Source: Streptomyces sp. WAC05374
GTDB taxonomy: Bacteria > Actinomycetota > Actinomycetes > Streptomycetales > Streptomycetaceae
NCBI RefSeq assembly: GCF_004353505.1
Contig: NZ_SMNQ01000009.1
Location: forward strand, 1 to 64,000
DNA length: 64,000 bases
Direction of reading: 5' to 3'
The translations under genes were made by a program, and so were the position numbers. The notes under the pieces are model-generated. The model saw nothing but the letters and a program-made list of their open reading frames with translations. It did not search any database and was not told the origin of the DNA. Shown piece by piece: positions 6,974 to 15,791 of the stretch (positions within the stretch are counted from its first letter, which is position 1; every line of letters starts with the position of its first letter).

Positions 6974-8955
6974 CGGGTGCCCTGGGCGCGCTTGCGGGCG
7001 AGCTCCTCGTAGAACCGGAGCAGGTCGAGGTTGTCGACGGAGCCGGGGTTGACCGCCTTGGACAGGTCCGTGCCCTGGAGGAGCCGCTTGACCGGGACCT
7101 CGATGCGCTTGCCGGTGAGGGTGTGCGGGACGCCGGGCACTTCGATGATCTCGTCGGGGACGTGGCGCGGGGAGAGCTGTTCCCGGATGGTCCGCTTGAT
7201 GCGGGCGATCAGGTCGTCGTCCAGGGCGGCGCCTTCGGTGAGGTGGACGAAGAGCGGCATCCAGTAGCCGCCGTCGGGCTCCTCCAGGCCGATGACGAGG
7301 GACTCACGGATCTCGGGGAGGCGTTCGACGGCCTCGTAGATGTCGGCGCTGCCCATCCGTACGCCCTGGCGGTTCAGGGTGGAGTCGGAGCGGCCGTGGA
7401 TGACCACCGAGCCGCGGTCGGTGATGGTGATCCAGTCCCCGTGCCGCCACACGCCGGGGTAGGTGTCGAAGTAGCTGTCGTGGTAGCGGCTGCCGTCGGG
7501 GTCGTTCCAGAAGCGGATCGGCATGGAGGGCATGGGGTTGGTGACGACCAGCTCCCCCACCTCGTCGGTGACGGGCTTGCCCTGCGGGTCCCACGCCTGG
7601 AGGTCGGTGCCGAGGCAGGCGGCCTGGAGCTCGCCGGTGTGCACGGGGAGGGTGGGTACCGCGCCGGCGAAGCAACTGCACACGTCGGTGCCGCCGCTGA
7701 CGGAGGCGATCCACAGGTCGTCGCGCACCTCGTCGTGGAGCCAGCGGAAGCCGTCCGGCGGCAGCGGGGAGCCGGTGGTGGCGACACAGGTGACGCGGGA
7801 GAGGTCGTAGTCGCGGGAGGGGTGCACCCCCGCCTTGCGGCAGGCCATCACGTACGCGGCGGAGGTGCCGTACAGGGTGGCGCCGGTGATCTCGGCGATC
7901 CGCCACTGGGCGCCGGTGTCCGGGTGACCGGGGCTGCCGTCGTACAGCACCACGGTGGTCCCGGTGAGGAGGCCGGAGACGAGGAAGTTCCACATCATCC
8001 AGCCCGTGGAGGTGTACCAGAAGAAGCGGTCCTCGGGGCCCAGGTCGCAGTGGAGGCCGAGCTGTTTGACGTGTTCGAGGAGGATGCCGCCCTGGGACTG
8101 GACGATCGCCTTGGGCAGGCCGGTGGTGCCCGAGGAGTACAGCACCCACAGGGGGTGGTCGAAGGGGACCTGCTCGAAGACCGGCTCCGCGTCCCCCGCC
8201 GTGAGGGCGTCCCATGCGAGGGCGCCCTCGGGTGCCTCGGTGCCCAGGAGCGGGATGTGGACGACGGCGCGGAGGGTGGGCAGCTCTCGGCGCAGCTCGG
8301 CGACCGTGTCACGGCGGTCGTGTTCCTTGCCGCCGTAGCGGTAGCCGTCGATGGTGAACAGGACCACCGGCTCGACCTGCTGGAACCGGTCGAGGACGCT
8401 GCGGGCGCCGAAGTCGGGGGCGCAGGAGGTCCACACGCCGCCCACGGCGGCCGTGGCGAGCAGGGCGACGACGGCCTGCGGGATGTTCGGCAGGTAGCCG
8501 CTGACGCGGTCGCCGGGGCGTACGCCGAGGGCGCGCAGCTCGGCGGCGAGGGCGCCCACCTGGCGGCGCAGCTCGGCCCAGCCGATGGGCGTCACCTCCT
8601 GCAGCTCGTCCACGTGGAGCAGGGCGGGGGCGTCGGGGCGGTCGGCGGCGGCGCGCAGCGCGTGCTCGGCGTAGTTGAGGGTGGCGCCGGGGAACCACTG
8701 GGCGCCGGGCATGGAGCGGTCGCCGAGGACGCGCTCGTACGGCGTGGAGAACCGGATGTCGAACCACTCCGCCACGGCCTGCCAGAAGGTGTCGAGGTGG
8801 TCGACCGACCAGCGGTGCAGCGCGGGGTAGCCGCCGTCGGCGGGTGCGCCGTGCCGCTCGGCCGCCCAGGTCTGGAAGCGGGTGACCGCGGCCGCGTCGA
8901 CGCGGTCGGGGTCGGGCTGCCAGAGCGGGTCGGGCTGGGCGTGCTCTGTGGTCAT
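6970..8955 (-). CDS. acetoacetate-CoA ligase (acetoacetyl-CoA synthetase)
   Basis: 661-aa adenylate-forming enzyme converting acetoacetate, ATP and CoA to acetoacetyl-CoA in the cytosol. N-terminal ACS cap (about residues 40-100), AMP-binding signature LYSSGTTGLPKAIVQSQGG, DNSLW-region GSPGHPDTG, and hinge/core motifs GRSDSTLNRQGVRMGSADIY are visible. Length fits the family (about 650-660). The ATG at 8955 is backed by GGGAGC upstream; the longer open frame to 9222 runs through divergent promoter DNA. It is translationally coupled to the following GNAT. A PHO-box-like repeat is upstream. Confidence 0.93.
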   Translation of the reverse strand: MTTEHAQPDPLWQPDPDRVDAAAVTRFQTWAAERHGAPADGGYPALHRWSVDHLDTFWQAVAEWFDIRFSTPYERVLGDRSMPGAQWFPGATLNYAEHALRAAADRPDAPALLHVDELQEVTPIGWAELRRQVGALAAELRALGVRPGDRVSGYLPNIPQAVVALLATAAVGGVWTSCAPDFGARSVLDRFQQVEPVVLFTIDGYRYGGKEHDRRDTVAELRRELPTLRAVVHIPLLGTEAPEGALAWDALTAGDAEPVFEQVPFDHPLWVLYSSGTTGLPKAIVQSQGGILLEHVKQLGLHCDLGPEDRFFWYTSTGWMMWNFLVSGLLTGTTVVLYDGSPGHPDTGAQWRIAEITGATLYGTSAAYVMACRKAGVHPSRDYDLSRVTCVATTGSPLPPDGFRWLHDEVRDDLWIASVSGGTDVCSCFAGAVPTLPVHTGELQAACLGTDLQAWDPQGKPVTDEVGELVVTNPMPSMPIRFWNDPDGSRYHDSYFDTYPGVWRHGDWITITDRGSVVIHGRSDSTLNRQGVRMGSADIYEAVERLPEIRESLVIGLEEPDGGYWMPLFVHLTEGAALDDDLIARIKRTIREQLSPRHVPDEIIEVPGVPHTLTGKRIEVPVKRLLQGTDLSKAVNPGSVDNLDLLRFYEELARKRAQGTR

Positions 8956-9116
8956 GGGGCTGCTCCCTGGCTGTACGTCCCTGTACGCGGGTCTGCGTGG
9001 GTCTCGCGCACGTGCGGGGTGTGCGCGTGACGCGGCTGAGCAGGACGATGCCATGTGATCGTTGTTCGCACCAGGGTTCGCCCCCCATGGTCGGCGGGAT
9101 GAATATGTGCTCCCGC

Positions 9117-9138
9117 CACGGGTGAACGGCAGTTGAAC
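9117..9138 (-). promoter_or_regulatory. PHO-box-like direct repeat
   Basis: On the minus strand GTTCAACTGCC (9138-9128) and GTTCACCCGTG (9127-9117) form two adjacent 11-bp direct repeats, the architecture of Streptomyces PhoP boxes (GTTCA core). The site lies between the ligase (start 8955) and the GH31 gene (start 9179). PhoP control is inferred only. Confidence 0.4.
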
Positions 9139-9178
9139 GGCCCTTGCGCACCCCCGGGCCGGTGGCAGGGTGATCGGC

Positions 9179-11563
9179 ATGGACGGTCGTGATCTGGTGC
9201 GTTCGGTGAGGGTCTTCGCCACGGTCCGGGGCCTGCGGGCGATGCGGTCGGCGTGGCGGCAGCGGCGTACGGATGCCTGGGCACTGCGGCCACCGGGGGC
9301 CGAGCGGGCCCGGGTGCCCGGGCCCGCGCAGGGGGTGGAGCGGCTGCCGGGCGGGGGGATCGTCCGGTTCGCCCGGTCTCAGGTGCGGGTGTGCGTCTCC
9401 AGCGGCGGCACGGTGTTCTGGGGCTGGGACGGGGCGGAGCCGCTGCCGTCGTACGCGGTGGCGGGGCGGGTGCCGGAGCCCGATCCCCGGGCGGAGCTGG
9501 AGCCGGACAAGGGCGGCGGCTGGCGGGTGGTGTCGGAGCGGGTGACGGTCGCGGTGTCGCGCAACGGTGCCGTGGAGGTCCGTACCCCCGGCGGGGTGGT
9601 GCTGAGGCGCGACATGCCGCCCCGCTGGTGGGAGCCGGCCGCCGGGGGCCCGGCGCGGTGGGTGCAGCGGTCGGAGGTGCCGGCCGACGCGCGGTTCTTC
9701 GGGCTGGGCGGGCGGGCGTCGGGGCCCCGGCTGCGCGGCGGGACGTACCGGCTGTGGAACACCGACCCGCGCGGCAGCTTCGGTCCGGGCGACGATCCGC
9801 TCTACATCACCATGCCCGTGCAGTTCGTGGTGTCGGACGCGGGCACGCACCTGGCCTTCCACGACAGCTCCTGGGACGGGCAGGTGACCCTGCGGGAGGG
9901 CGAGGAGGGGGCCGGGTCCGGGCACGACCGGCCGGGCGCCAGCGAGGTGCGGATGAGCGGCGGGCCCCTGCGGTGCTGGGTGGTCGTCGGCACCCCCGCG
10001 CGCGTGCTGCACGGCTGGACCGCGCTCACGGGTGCCCCGGCGCTGCCGCCGTCGTGGGCGCTGGGGCCGCAGCACGCCCGGTGGGGGTTCGGCAGCCAGG
10101 AGGAGGTCCGGCGGGTGGTGGCCGGCTACCGGGAGCGGGAGCTGCCGCTGTCGGCGCTGCACCTGGACATCGACCACTACGAGGCGCACCAGGTGTTCAC
10201 GGTGGACGAGGAGCGGTTCCCCGACCTGCCGGGGCTGGCGCGGGAGCTGCGCGAGGAGGGGGTGCGGCTGGTGTCGATCGTCGACCCGGGGGTGAAGGCG
10301 GAGCGCGGGAACCCGGTCTATGAGGCCGGCTCCCGGGTGGGGTCCTCCGGGGCGTTCGTCCGGGACCCGAGGGGCGGGGCGGTGCGGGGCGTCGTGTGGC
10401 CGGGTGAGTGCGTCTACCCGGACTTCACCGACCCGGCCGTGCGGGAGTGGTGGGGCGGGCTGTACGAGGAGCGGCTGGCGCGGGGCTTCTCCGGGGTGTG
10501 GCACGACATGAACGAGCCGGTGTCGTTCACCCCGTTCGGTGACATGACGCTGCCGCGGTCTGCCCGGCACGCGCTGGAGGGCCGGGGCGGGGACCACCGG
10601 GAGGCACACAACGTGTACGGGCTGGCGATGGCGCGGGCCGGGTACGAGGGGCTGCGGCGGCTGCGGCCCGACGAGCGTCCGTTCCTGTTCTCGCGGTCCG
10701 GCTGGGCGGGGATGCAGCGGTACGGAGGGACGTGGTCGGGCGATGTGTCGACCGGGTGGCCGGGGCTGCGGGCGTCGCTGTCGCTGGTGCTGGGCCTCGG
10801 CCTGTGCGGGGTGCCGTACTCGGGGCCCGACGTGGGCGGGTTCGACGGGAGTCCGTCGCCGGAGCTGTTCCTGCGATGGTTCCAGTTGGGTGCCTGGCTG
10901 CCGCTGTTCCGTACGCACGCCGCGATCGACGCGGGGCGCCGAGAGCCGTGGGAGTTCGGCCCGGAGGTGCTGGAGCACGCGCGTGCGGCGCTGGCGGAAC
11001 GGGAGCGGCTGCGGCCGTACTTCGTGACGCTGGCGCACTTGGCACGGCGTACCGGCGCCCCTTATGTGCGGCCCGTCTGGTGGGGGTCCCCCGAGGACCG
11101 GGCGCTGCGGGACTGCGAGGACGCGTTCCTGCTGGGGGACGCGCTGCTGGTGGCGCCGGTCCTCACACGCGGGACGGACCGGCGGGCGGTGCGGCTCCCG
11201 CGCGGCCGCTGGTACGACACGGCGACGGGTGCGGCGCACGAGGGGCCGGGGCAGGTGCTGGTGGACGCGCCCCTGTCACGCGTCCCGGTGTTCGCCCGGG
11301 CGGGTGCGGTGATCGCGGTGCGGGGCGCGGACGGCGCGGAGGAGCTGGAGGTGTGGGCCCCGCCGGTGGGGCGGACCGGGGGCGGCCTGGTGGTGCGGGA
11401 CGCCGGTGACGGCTGGGCGGAGGCGGAACTGGAGCGGTACACGTCCCGGGTGGTGGACGGGCGCGTGGTGGTGGAGCGGGTGACGCCGGAGGGGGCGGTG
11501 GAGGCCGGGCGGAAGGTGCGGGTGCGGGGGCCGGGTGGTGGGGCAGGGGTTCGGGTGCGGTAG
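9179..11563 (+). CDS. glycoside hydrolase family 31 (alpha-glucosidase-like)
   Basis: 794-aa GH31 enzyme, expected to hydrolyse alpha-glycosidic bonds of glucosides or xylosides. The catalytic nucleophile signature GVWHDMNEP places the Asp at residue 443. The second GH31 signature, FLFSRSGWAGMQRYGGTWSGD-like, carries the acid/base Asp. Domain order is beta-sandwich N-domain, TIM barrel, C-terminal beta domains. No signal peptide is evident, so it is probably cytosolic. The ATG at 9179 (after GGCAGGG) is preferred over GTG 9170. Exact substrate cannot be told from sequence. Confidence 0.92.
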   Translation: MDGRDLVRSVRVFATVRGLRAMRSAWRQRRTDAWALRPPGAERARVPGPAQGVERLPGGGIVRFARSQVRVCVSSGGTVFWGWDGAEPLPSYAVAGRVPEPDPRAELEPDKGGGWRVVSERVTVAVSRNGAVEVRTPGGVVLRRDMPPRWWEPAAGGPARWVQRSEVPADARFFGLGGRASGPRLRGGTYRLWNTDPRGSFGPGDDPLYITMPVQFVVSDAGTHLAFHDSSWDGQVTLREGEEGAGSGHDRPGASEVRMSGGPLRCWVVVGTPARVLHGWTALTGAPALPPSWALGPQHARWGFGSQEEVRRVVAGYRERELPLSALHLDIDHYEAHQVFTVDEERFPDLPGLARELREEGVRLVSIVDPGVKAERGNPVYEAGSRVGSSGAFVRDPRGGAVRGVVWPGECVYPDFTDPAVREWWGGLYEERLARGFSGVWHDMNEPVSFTPFGDMTLPRSARHALEGRGGDHREAHNVYGLAMARAGYEGLRRLRPDERPFLFSRSGWAGMQRYGGTWSGDVSTGWPGLRASLSLVLGLGLCGVPYSGPDVGGFDGSPSPELFLRWFQLGAWLPLFRTHAAIDAGRREPWEFGPEVLEHARAALAERERLRPYFVTLAHLARRTGAPYVRPVWWGSPEDRALRDCEDAFLLGDALLVAPVLTRGTDRRAVRLPRGRWYDTATGAAHEGPGQVLVDAPLSRVPVFARAGAVIAVRGADGAEELEVWAPPVGRTGGGLVVRDAGDGWAEAELERYTSRVVDGRVVVERVTPEGAVEAGRKVRVRGPGGGAGVRVR

Positions 11564-11576
11564 CGGGCGGCTCTGA

Positions 11577-11742
11577 GGTGCTGGTGCGGCTGGTTCTCCG
11601 GTGCTGGTGCGGCTGGATTTCCGGTGCTGGTGCGGCTGTTTTCGGGTGCCGTAGCGGCGGGTTTCTCCGGTGCTGGTGCGGCTGGATTTCCGGTGCTGGT
11701 GCGGCTGTTTTCGGGTGCTGGATTTCCGGTACTGGTACGCCG
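11577..11742. repeat. nested tandem repeat between convergent genes
   Basis: The core GGTGCTGGTGCGGCTG occurs five times. A 54-bp block (11596-11649) recurs perfectly at 11665-11718, a period of 69 bp. It fills the 183-bp gap between the GH31 and Nudix stop codons. No terminator with a T tract is seen there. Confidence 0.85.
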
Positions 11743-11746
11743 GTCT

Positions 11747-12247
11747 TCAGGTGCCGTAGCGGCCGGCGAACCAGTGGGCGGCCGCCGTCGTGTGGAGCGG
11801 GAAGGCCAGTTCGGCGGGGGCGCGCAGGATGTGGTGGCCGGCCGTCTCGTCGGTGGCGACCGAGGGCGGGAGCGCGGCGGCGGGGCGTGCGGGCAGGAGG
11901 CCGAAGAGGAGCAGGTGGCCGGCGGGCGAGCTCATCGCGTCGGCCAGCGTCACGTCCTGGGCGGGGGCCTCGATGCCGGTCTCCTCCCGCAGCTCGCGCA
12001 CCACCGCGTCCCGCCAGTCCTCGGCGTGGTCGATGAAGCCTCCGGGCAGGGCGATGCCGCCGCGCCGCGGCTCGATGGTGCGGGTGATGACCACGAGCCC
12101 GGTGCCCCGCGCGTCGGCGACGGGCAGCAGGGCGACGGCGACCGGCAGGGGGTTGCGGTAGGCGACCGTGCCGCAGGACGGGCAGGCGCGGGGCCAGCCG
12201 GTGCCGGCCGGGTGGGCGGTTCCGCAGCTCGCGCAGTGGGAGTTCAC
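11747..12247 (-). CDS. Nudix hydrolase with N-terminal zinc ribbon
   Basis: 166-aa Nudix pyrophosphohydrolase. The full Nudix box is present as GFIDHAEDWRDAVVRELREE followed by TGI. An N-terminal zinc ribbon (HCASCG ... ACPSCG) resembles the NADH pyrophosphatase-like branch. It starts with GTG. The divergent gene begins 44 bp away, so promoters overlap. Substrate unknown; NAD(H) or an ADP-ribose-like nucleotide is plausible from the zinc ribbon. Confidence 0.9.
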   Translation of the reverse strand: MNSHCASCGTAHPAGTGWPRACPSCGTVAYRNPLPVAVALLPVADARGTGLVVITRTIEPRRGGIALPGGFIDHAEDWRDAVVRELREETGIEAPAQDVTLADAMSSPAGHLLLFGLLPARPAAALPPSVATDETAGHHILRAPAELAFPLHTTAAAHWFAGRYGT

Positions 12248-12291
12248 GGGTGGACTGTACCGATCCGGCGGGGCCCGGTAAGACGGTGGCC

Positions 12292-13107
12292 ATGACAGCT
12301 TTCGCTTCCGGCGCCCGCCTGCGCCGTGCCCTGGTGGTGACCGCCGCGGCGCTCCTCCTGGGGGCGGCCGTGCCGCCCGCCGCGCGGGCCACTCCCGAGC
12401 CCAAGGCGCCGAAGGAGTTCGTGGCGCTGCGCTCCGTCGACCCGACGATCATTCAGGAGATGCGCTACACGACCGCGCACAACTTCGTGGGCGAGCCGGT
12501 GGACGGCTACCGGCAGCCCGTGTGCATCCTGACCCGGCCGGCCGCCGAGGCGCTGCACCGGGCCCAGGTGAGGCTGCTGCGGCAGGGCCGTTCGCTGAAG
12601 GTCTACGACTGCTACCGCCCGCAGCGGGCCGTGGACCACTTCGTACGGTGGGCCAAGGACCTCGGGGACGAGCGGATGAAGGCGGAGTTCTACCCGCTCG
12701 TGCCCAAGTCGCGTCTCTTCGCGGACGGTTACATCGCCGAGAAGTCCGGGCACAGCAGGGGTTCCACGGTCGACCTGACCGTCGTGGAGCTGCCCGCGGC
12801 ACGGACACGCCCCTATGTGCCGGGCGAGCGTCTGGTGCCCTGTCACGCCCCGAGGGAGGAGCGGTTCCCCGACAACTCCGTGGACATGGGGACGGGTTTC
12901 GACTGCTTCGACACGCTGTCGCACACGGAGGACCCGCGTGTCCGGGGGGCGCAGCGGGCGAACCGGCAACTGCTGAAGGGCACCCTGGCCGCGGAGGGAT
13001 TCGTCAATCTGCCCGAGGAGTGGTGGCACTTCACGTACAAGCCGGAGCCCTTCCCAGGCACGTACTTCGACTTCCCGGTCTCCAGGCGGTCGGTGGCGGG
13101 GCACTGA
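12292..13107 (+). CDS. secreted D-Ala-D-Ala dipeptidase (M15D, VanX-like)
   Basis: 271-aa zinc dipeptidase. An N-terminal signal peptide (hydrophobic LVVTAAALLLGAAV, cleavage near ARA-T) points to export. Zinc ligands of the VanX family are seen in SGHSRGSTVDLTV (His and Asp) and EEWWHFTY (catalytic Glu and His). CYRPQRAV is the conserved substrate-side segment. It would cleave D-Ala-D-Ala or related cell-wall dipeptides outside the cell. The export signal and lack of vanH/vanA neighbours argue for a wall-recycling rather than a vancomycin-resistance role. ATG 12292 is used since the signal peptide starts there. Confidence 0.9.
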   Translation: MTAFASGARLRRALVVTAAALLLGAAVPPAARATPEPKAPKEFVALRSVDPTIIQEMRYTTAHNFVGEPVDGYRQPVCILTRPAAEALHRAQVRLLRQGRSLKVYDCYRPQRAVDHFVRWAKDLGDERMKAEFYPLVPKSRLFADGYIAEKSGHSRGSTVDLTVVELPAARTRPYVPGERLVPCHAPREERFPDNSVDMGTGFDCFDTLSHTEDPRVRGAQRANRQLLKGTLAAEGFVNLPEEWWHFTYKPEPFPGTYFDFPVSRRSVAGH

Positions 13108-13149
13108 CACGGCCGGCGTCTCGCGGGGCGCGTCTCCCCGTGGCACACT

Positions 13150-13166
13150 TCTGACGATCCGTCAGA
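13150..13166. promoter_or_regulatory. perfect palindrome TCTGACG-N3-CGTCAGA
   Basis: TCTGACG-ATC-CGTCAGA has 7-bp perfect arms and a 3-bp spacer, 27 bp before the OB-fold gene start. Size and symmetry fit a TetR-type operator. Related palindromes lie at 60229 and 62518. Confidence 0.6.
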
Positions 13167-13192
13167 TCGGTCGGCGTGCGGTGGGAGGGGCC

Positions 13193-13642
13193 TTGAGGCG
13201 TACGCGCACACCCGTGGTGGCCGGGTGGTTCACCCAGGACGGTGCCGAGGGGGACTTCCGGCTGCTGGGCACGCGGTGCTCGGCCTGCTCGGCGGTCTTC
13301 TTCCCGCGCGAGGACGACTTCTGCCGCGACCCGGCCTGTCCGGGCGGCGGTGAGCTGCGGGAAGTGCCACTGTCCCGGCGCGGACGCGTCTGGTCGTACA
13401 CCGACGGCCGCTACCGGCCGCCCGCGCCCTACCCCTCGGACCCCGAGGCCGTGTGGCGGCCGTACACCCTGGTCGCCGTCGAGCTGGAGGCCGAGGCCAT
13501 GGTGGTGCTCGGTCAGGCGGCTCCCGGGGTGGGCGTCGGCGACCTGGCCGTGGGCATGGAGGTGGAGCTCGTGCCCGGCGTCCTCGCCGAGGACGCCGAG
13601 ACGGTGTGGACCACCTGGCACTGGCGCCCGGTGACGTCATGA
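13193..13642 (+). CDS. OB-fold/zinc-ribbon protein (DUF35 type), thiolase partner
   Basis: 149-aa DUF35-type acyl-CoA-associated protein. An N-terminal rubredoxin-like zinc ribbon (CSACSAVFFPRED with a second Cys pair in FCRDPACPG) precedes an OB-fold. Such proteins form complexes with SCP2-type thiolases and dehydratases in lipid or steroid-like degradation. The start is uncertain: TTG 13193 follows GGGAGGGG, while GTG 13181 is also open. The stop overlaps the thiolase start (ATGA at 13639-13642), so the two subunits are coupled. Confidence 0.87.
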   Translation: MRRTRTPVVAGWFTQDGAEGDFRLLGTRCSACSAVFFPREDDFCRDPACPGGGELREVPLSRRGRVWSYTDGRYRPPAPYPSDPEAVWRPYTLVAVELEAEAMVVLGQAAPGVGVGDLAVGMEVELVPGVLAEDAETVWTTWHWRPVTS

Positions 13643-14826
13643 GCGGCGACGTCGCCGTCCTGGGCGCGGGCATGCACCCGTGGGGCAAGTGGGGCCGCAG
13701 CTTCGTGCGGTACGGGACGGTCGCGGCCCGCGCCGCGCTCGCCGACGCGGGCGTCGACTGGCGGGACGTGGGCTCGGTCGTCGGCGCCGACACCGTGCGC
13801 GGCGGCTACCCGGGGTACGTGGCGGGCGCGACGTTCGCGCGGGCGCTCGGCTGGCAGGGCGCGCGGGTGACCAGCGTGTACGCCGCGTGCGCGTCGGGCG
13901 CCCAGGCCATCGCCACCGCCCGGGCGCAGATCCTGGCCGGGCTGGCGGACGTGGTCCTGGTGGTGGGCGCGGACGCGGCGCCCAAGGGGTTCTTCGCACC
14001 GGCCGGCGGGGACCGGCCGGACGACCCCGACTGGCTGCGGTTCCGGGTGCTGGGCGCCACGAACCCGGCGTACTTCGCCCTCTACGCCCGGCGCCGGATG
14101 GCCCTGCACGGGGACACCCTCGAGGACTTCGCCCTGGTCAAGGTGAAGAACGCGGCGGCCGGGGCGCTCAATCCGCACGCCCGGTACCAAAAGCCGGTCA
14201 CCGCCGCCGAGGTGGCCGCGTCGGCCGTGGTCGCCGACCCGCTGAGGCTGCTCGACATCTGCGCGACCTCGGACGGCGGCGCGGCGCTGGTCCTGTCGTC
14301 GATGGCCTACGCGCGCGTGCACGGCGTCACGGACCCGGTGCGCATCCGGGCCGTGTCGACCGTGACGCCCGCCTATCCGCGTACGGTGCTCGATCTGCCG
14401 GACATCGCCACCGACTCGGCGGCCGGTGCCGCGCCCGGGATCCCGTTCCGGGAGTCGATCGCGGCGGCCGCGTACGAGGAGGCGGGCATCGGCCCCGGGG
14501 ACCTGTCCCTCGCGGAGGTCTACGACCTGTCCACCGCCCTGGAACTGGAGTGGTACGAGGACATCGGCCTGTGCGGCCGGGGCGAGGGGGCCGGGCTGGT
14601 GCGGGCGGGAGCCACGGCGCTCGGCGGGCGGGTCCCGGTGAACGCGAGCGGCGGGCTGGCCTCCTTCGGCGAGGCGGTGCCCGCCCAGGCCATCGCCCAG
14701 GTCTGCGAGCTGACCTGGCAGCTCCGCGGTACGGCCGGGGCGCGGCAGGTGGCGGGTGCCCGCGTCGGGATCACCGCGAACCAGGGCCTGTTCGGCCACG
14801 GTTCGGCCGTCGTGGCGGTGCGCTGA
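13639..14826 (+). CDS. SCP2-type thiolase / lipid-transfer protein
   Basis: 395-aa thiolase-like protein. The nucleophilic Cys84 sits in [15 protein letters not shown], and the C-terminal regions [14 protein letters not shown] and GLFGHGSA correspond to the conserved thiolase His/Gly motifs. These SCP2-like thiolases act in side-chain beta-oxidation or aldol-type cleavage of acyl-CoAs, usually with the OB-fold partner encoded just upstream. Start ATG 13639 is set by the ATGA overlap. The substrate is unknown. Confidence 0.9.
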   Translation: MSGDVAVLGAGMHPWGKWGRSFVRYGTVAARAALADAGVDWRDVGSVVGADTVRGGYPGYVAGATFARALGWQGARVTSVYAACASGAQAIATARAQILAGLADVVLVVGADAAPKGFFAPAGGDRPDDPDWLRFRVLGATNPAYFALYARRRMALHGDTLEDFALVKVKNAAAGALNPHARYQKPVTAAEVAASAVVADPLRLLDICATSDGGAALVLSSMAYARVHGVTDPVRIRAVSTVTPAYPRTVLDLPDIATDSAAGAAPGIPFRESIAAAAYEEAGIGPGDLSLAEVYDLSTALELEWYEDIGLCGRGEGAGLVRAGATALGGRVPVNASGGLASFGEAVPAQAIAQVCELTWQLRGTAGARQVAGARVGITANQGLFGHGSAVVAVR

Positions 14827-14995
14827 CGGTACGGACGGCCGGGGACGGTACGGAGGGGCGGCCCGTGCCGTCGGCGACCTTGACGGTCCATCAGGGCAGG
14901 AGAACACTGCCTCTTCGTCGACATCGCCGGTCCGCCCGTCGCAGCACCCCATGCCCGTTCGGCACGCCGTGAAGCCATCGAGCCCAGGAGCCGCC

Positions 14996-15757
14996 GTGAG
15001 CAATGGAGACATCTTCGCCGGTGAGGTCATCGGCACCGCGATCCTCATCCTGTTCGGGGCGGGCGTCTGCGCCGCCGTCACCCTCACCTTCTCCAAGGCG
15101 AAGGCCGCCGGCTGGGCCGTCATCGCGTTCGGCTGGGGCTTCGGCGTCCTGGCCGGGGCGTACACCGCCGCCCCGCTCTCCGGGGGGCACCTCAACCCGG
15201 CCGTGACGGTCGGGGTCGCCGTCGACACGGGCGAGTGGGGCAAGGTACCGCTGTACGTGCTCGCGCAGATGGTCGGCGCGATGCTGGGAGCCGTCCTGGC
15301 GTGGCTGGTCTACTACGCCCAGTTCCGGGCGAACGCCGACGAACGGACGGCGCAGCCGACGCTGGGGATCTTCGCCACCGGCCCCGAGATCCGCAGTCCG
15401 GCCGCCAACCTCACGACCGAGGTCGTCGCGACGGTCGCGCTGGTCCTGCCCATCCTGGCGTTCGGGAAGAACGACGGCATCGGCATCGGCCAGATCCCCG
15501 GCGAGCGGGCGGGCATCTACGGCTCCGGCATCTCCATCCTGCTGGTGTCCCTGCTCGTCGTCGGCATCGGCATGTCGCTCGGCGGCCCGACGGGCTACGC
15601 CATCAACCCGGCCCGCGACCTCGGACCGCGCATCGCCCACGCGCTGCTGCCCATACCCAACAAGGGCACCTCCGACTGGGGTTACGCCTGGGTGCCCGTG
15701 GCCGGCCCGCTGATCGGGGGGCTGCTCGCCGGAGTGCTCTTCAACGCGGCCTACTAG
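14996..15757 (+). CDS. glpF: glycerol facilitator (aquaglyceroporin)
   Basis: 253-aa MIP-family channel that lets glycerol diffuse across the membrane. Both half-helix motifs are intact ([11 protein letters not shown] and [13 protein letters not shown]) with six transmembrane segments; the Asp after the second NPAR is typical of glycerol-conducting members. GTG 14996 has AGGAG at perfect spacing. glpK follows 34 bp downstream, forming an uptake-and-trap operon. Confidence 0.95.
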   Translation: MSNGDIFAGEVIGTAILILFGAGVCAAVTLTFSKAKAAGWAVIAFGWGFGVLAGAYTAAPLSGGHLNPAVTVGVAVDTGEWGKVPLYVLAQMVGAMLGAVLAWLVYYAQFRANADERTAQPTLGIFATGPEIRSPAANLTTEVVATVALVLPILAFGKNDGIGIGQIPGERAGIYGSGISILLVSLLVVGIGMSLGGPTGYAINPARDLGPRIAHALLPIPNKGTSDWGYAWVPVAGPLIGGLLAGVLFNAAY

Positions 15758-15791
15758 CGGCGCCCACACACTCGCGACAAGGGGTTTCGTG

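Noticed and set aside
12292-13107. Vancomycin resistance vanX
   Set aside because: Protein carries a signal peptide and no vanS/R/H/A genes are adjacent; a wall-recycling dipeptidase fits better.
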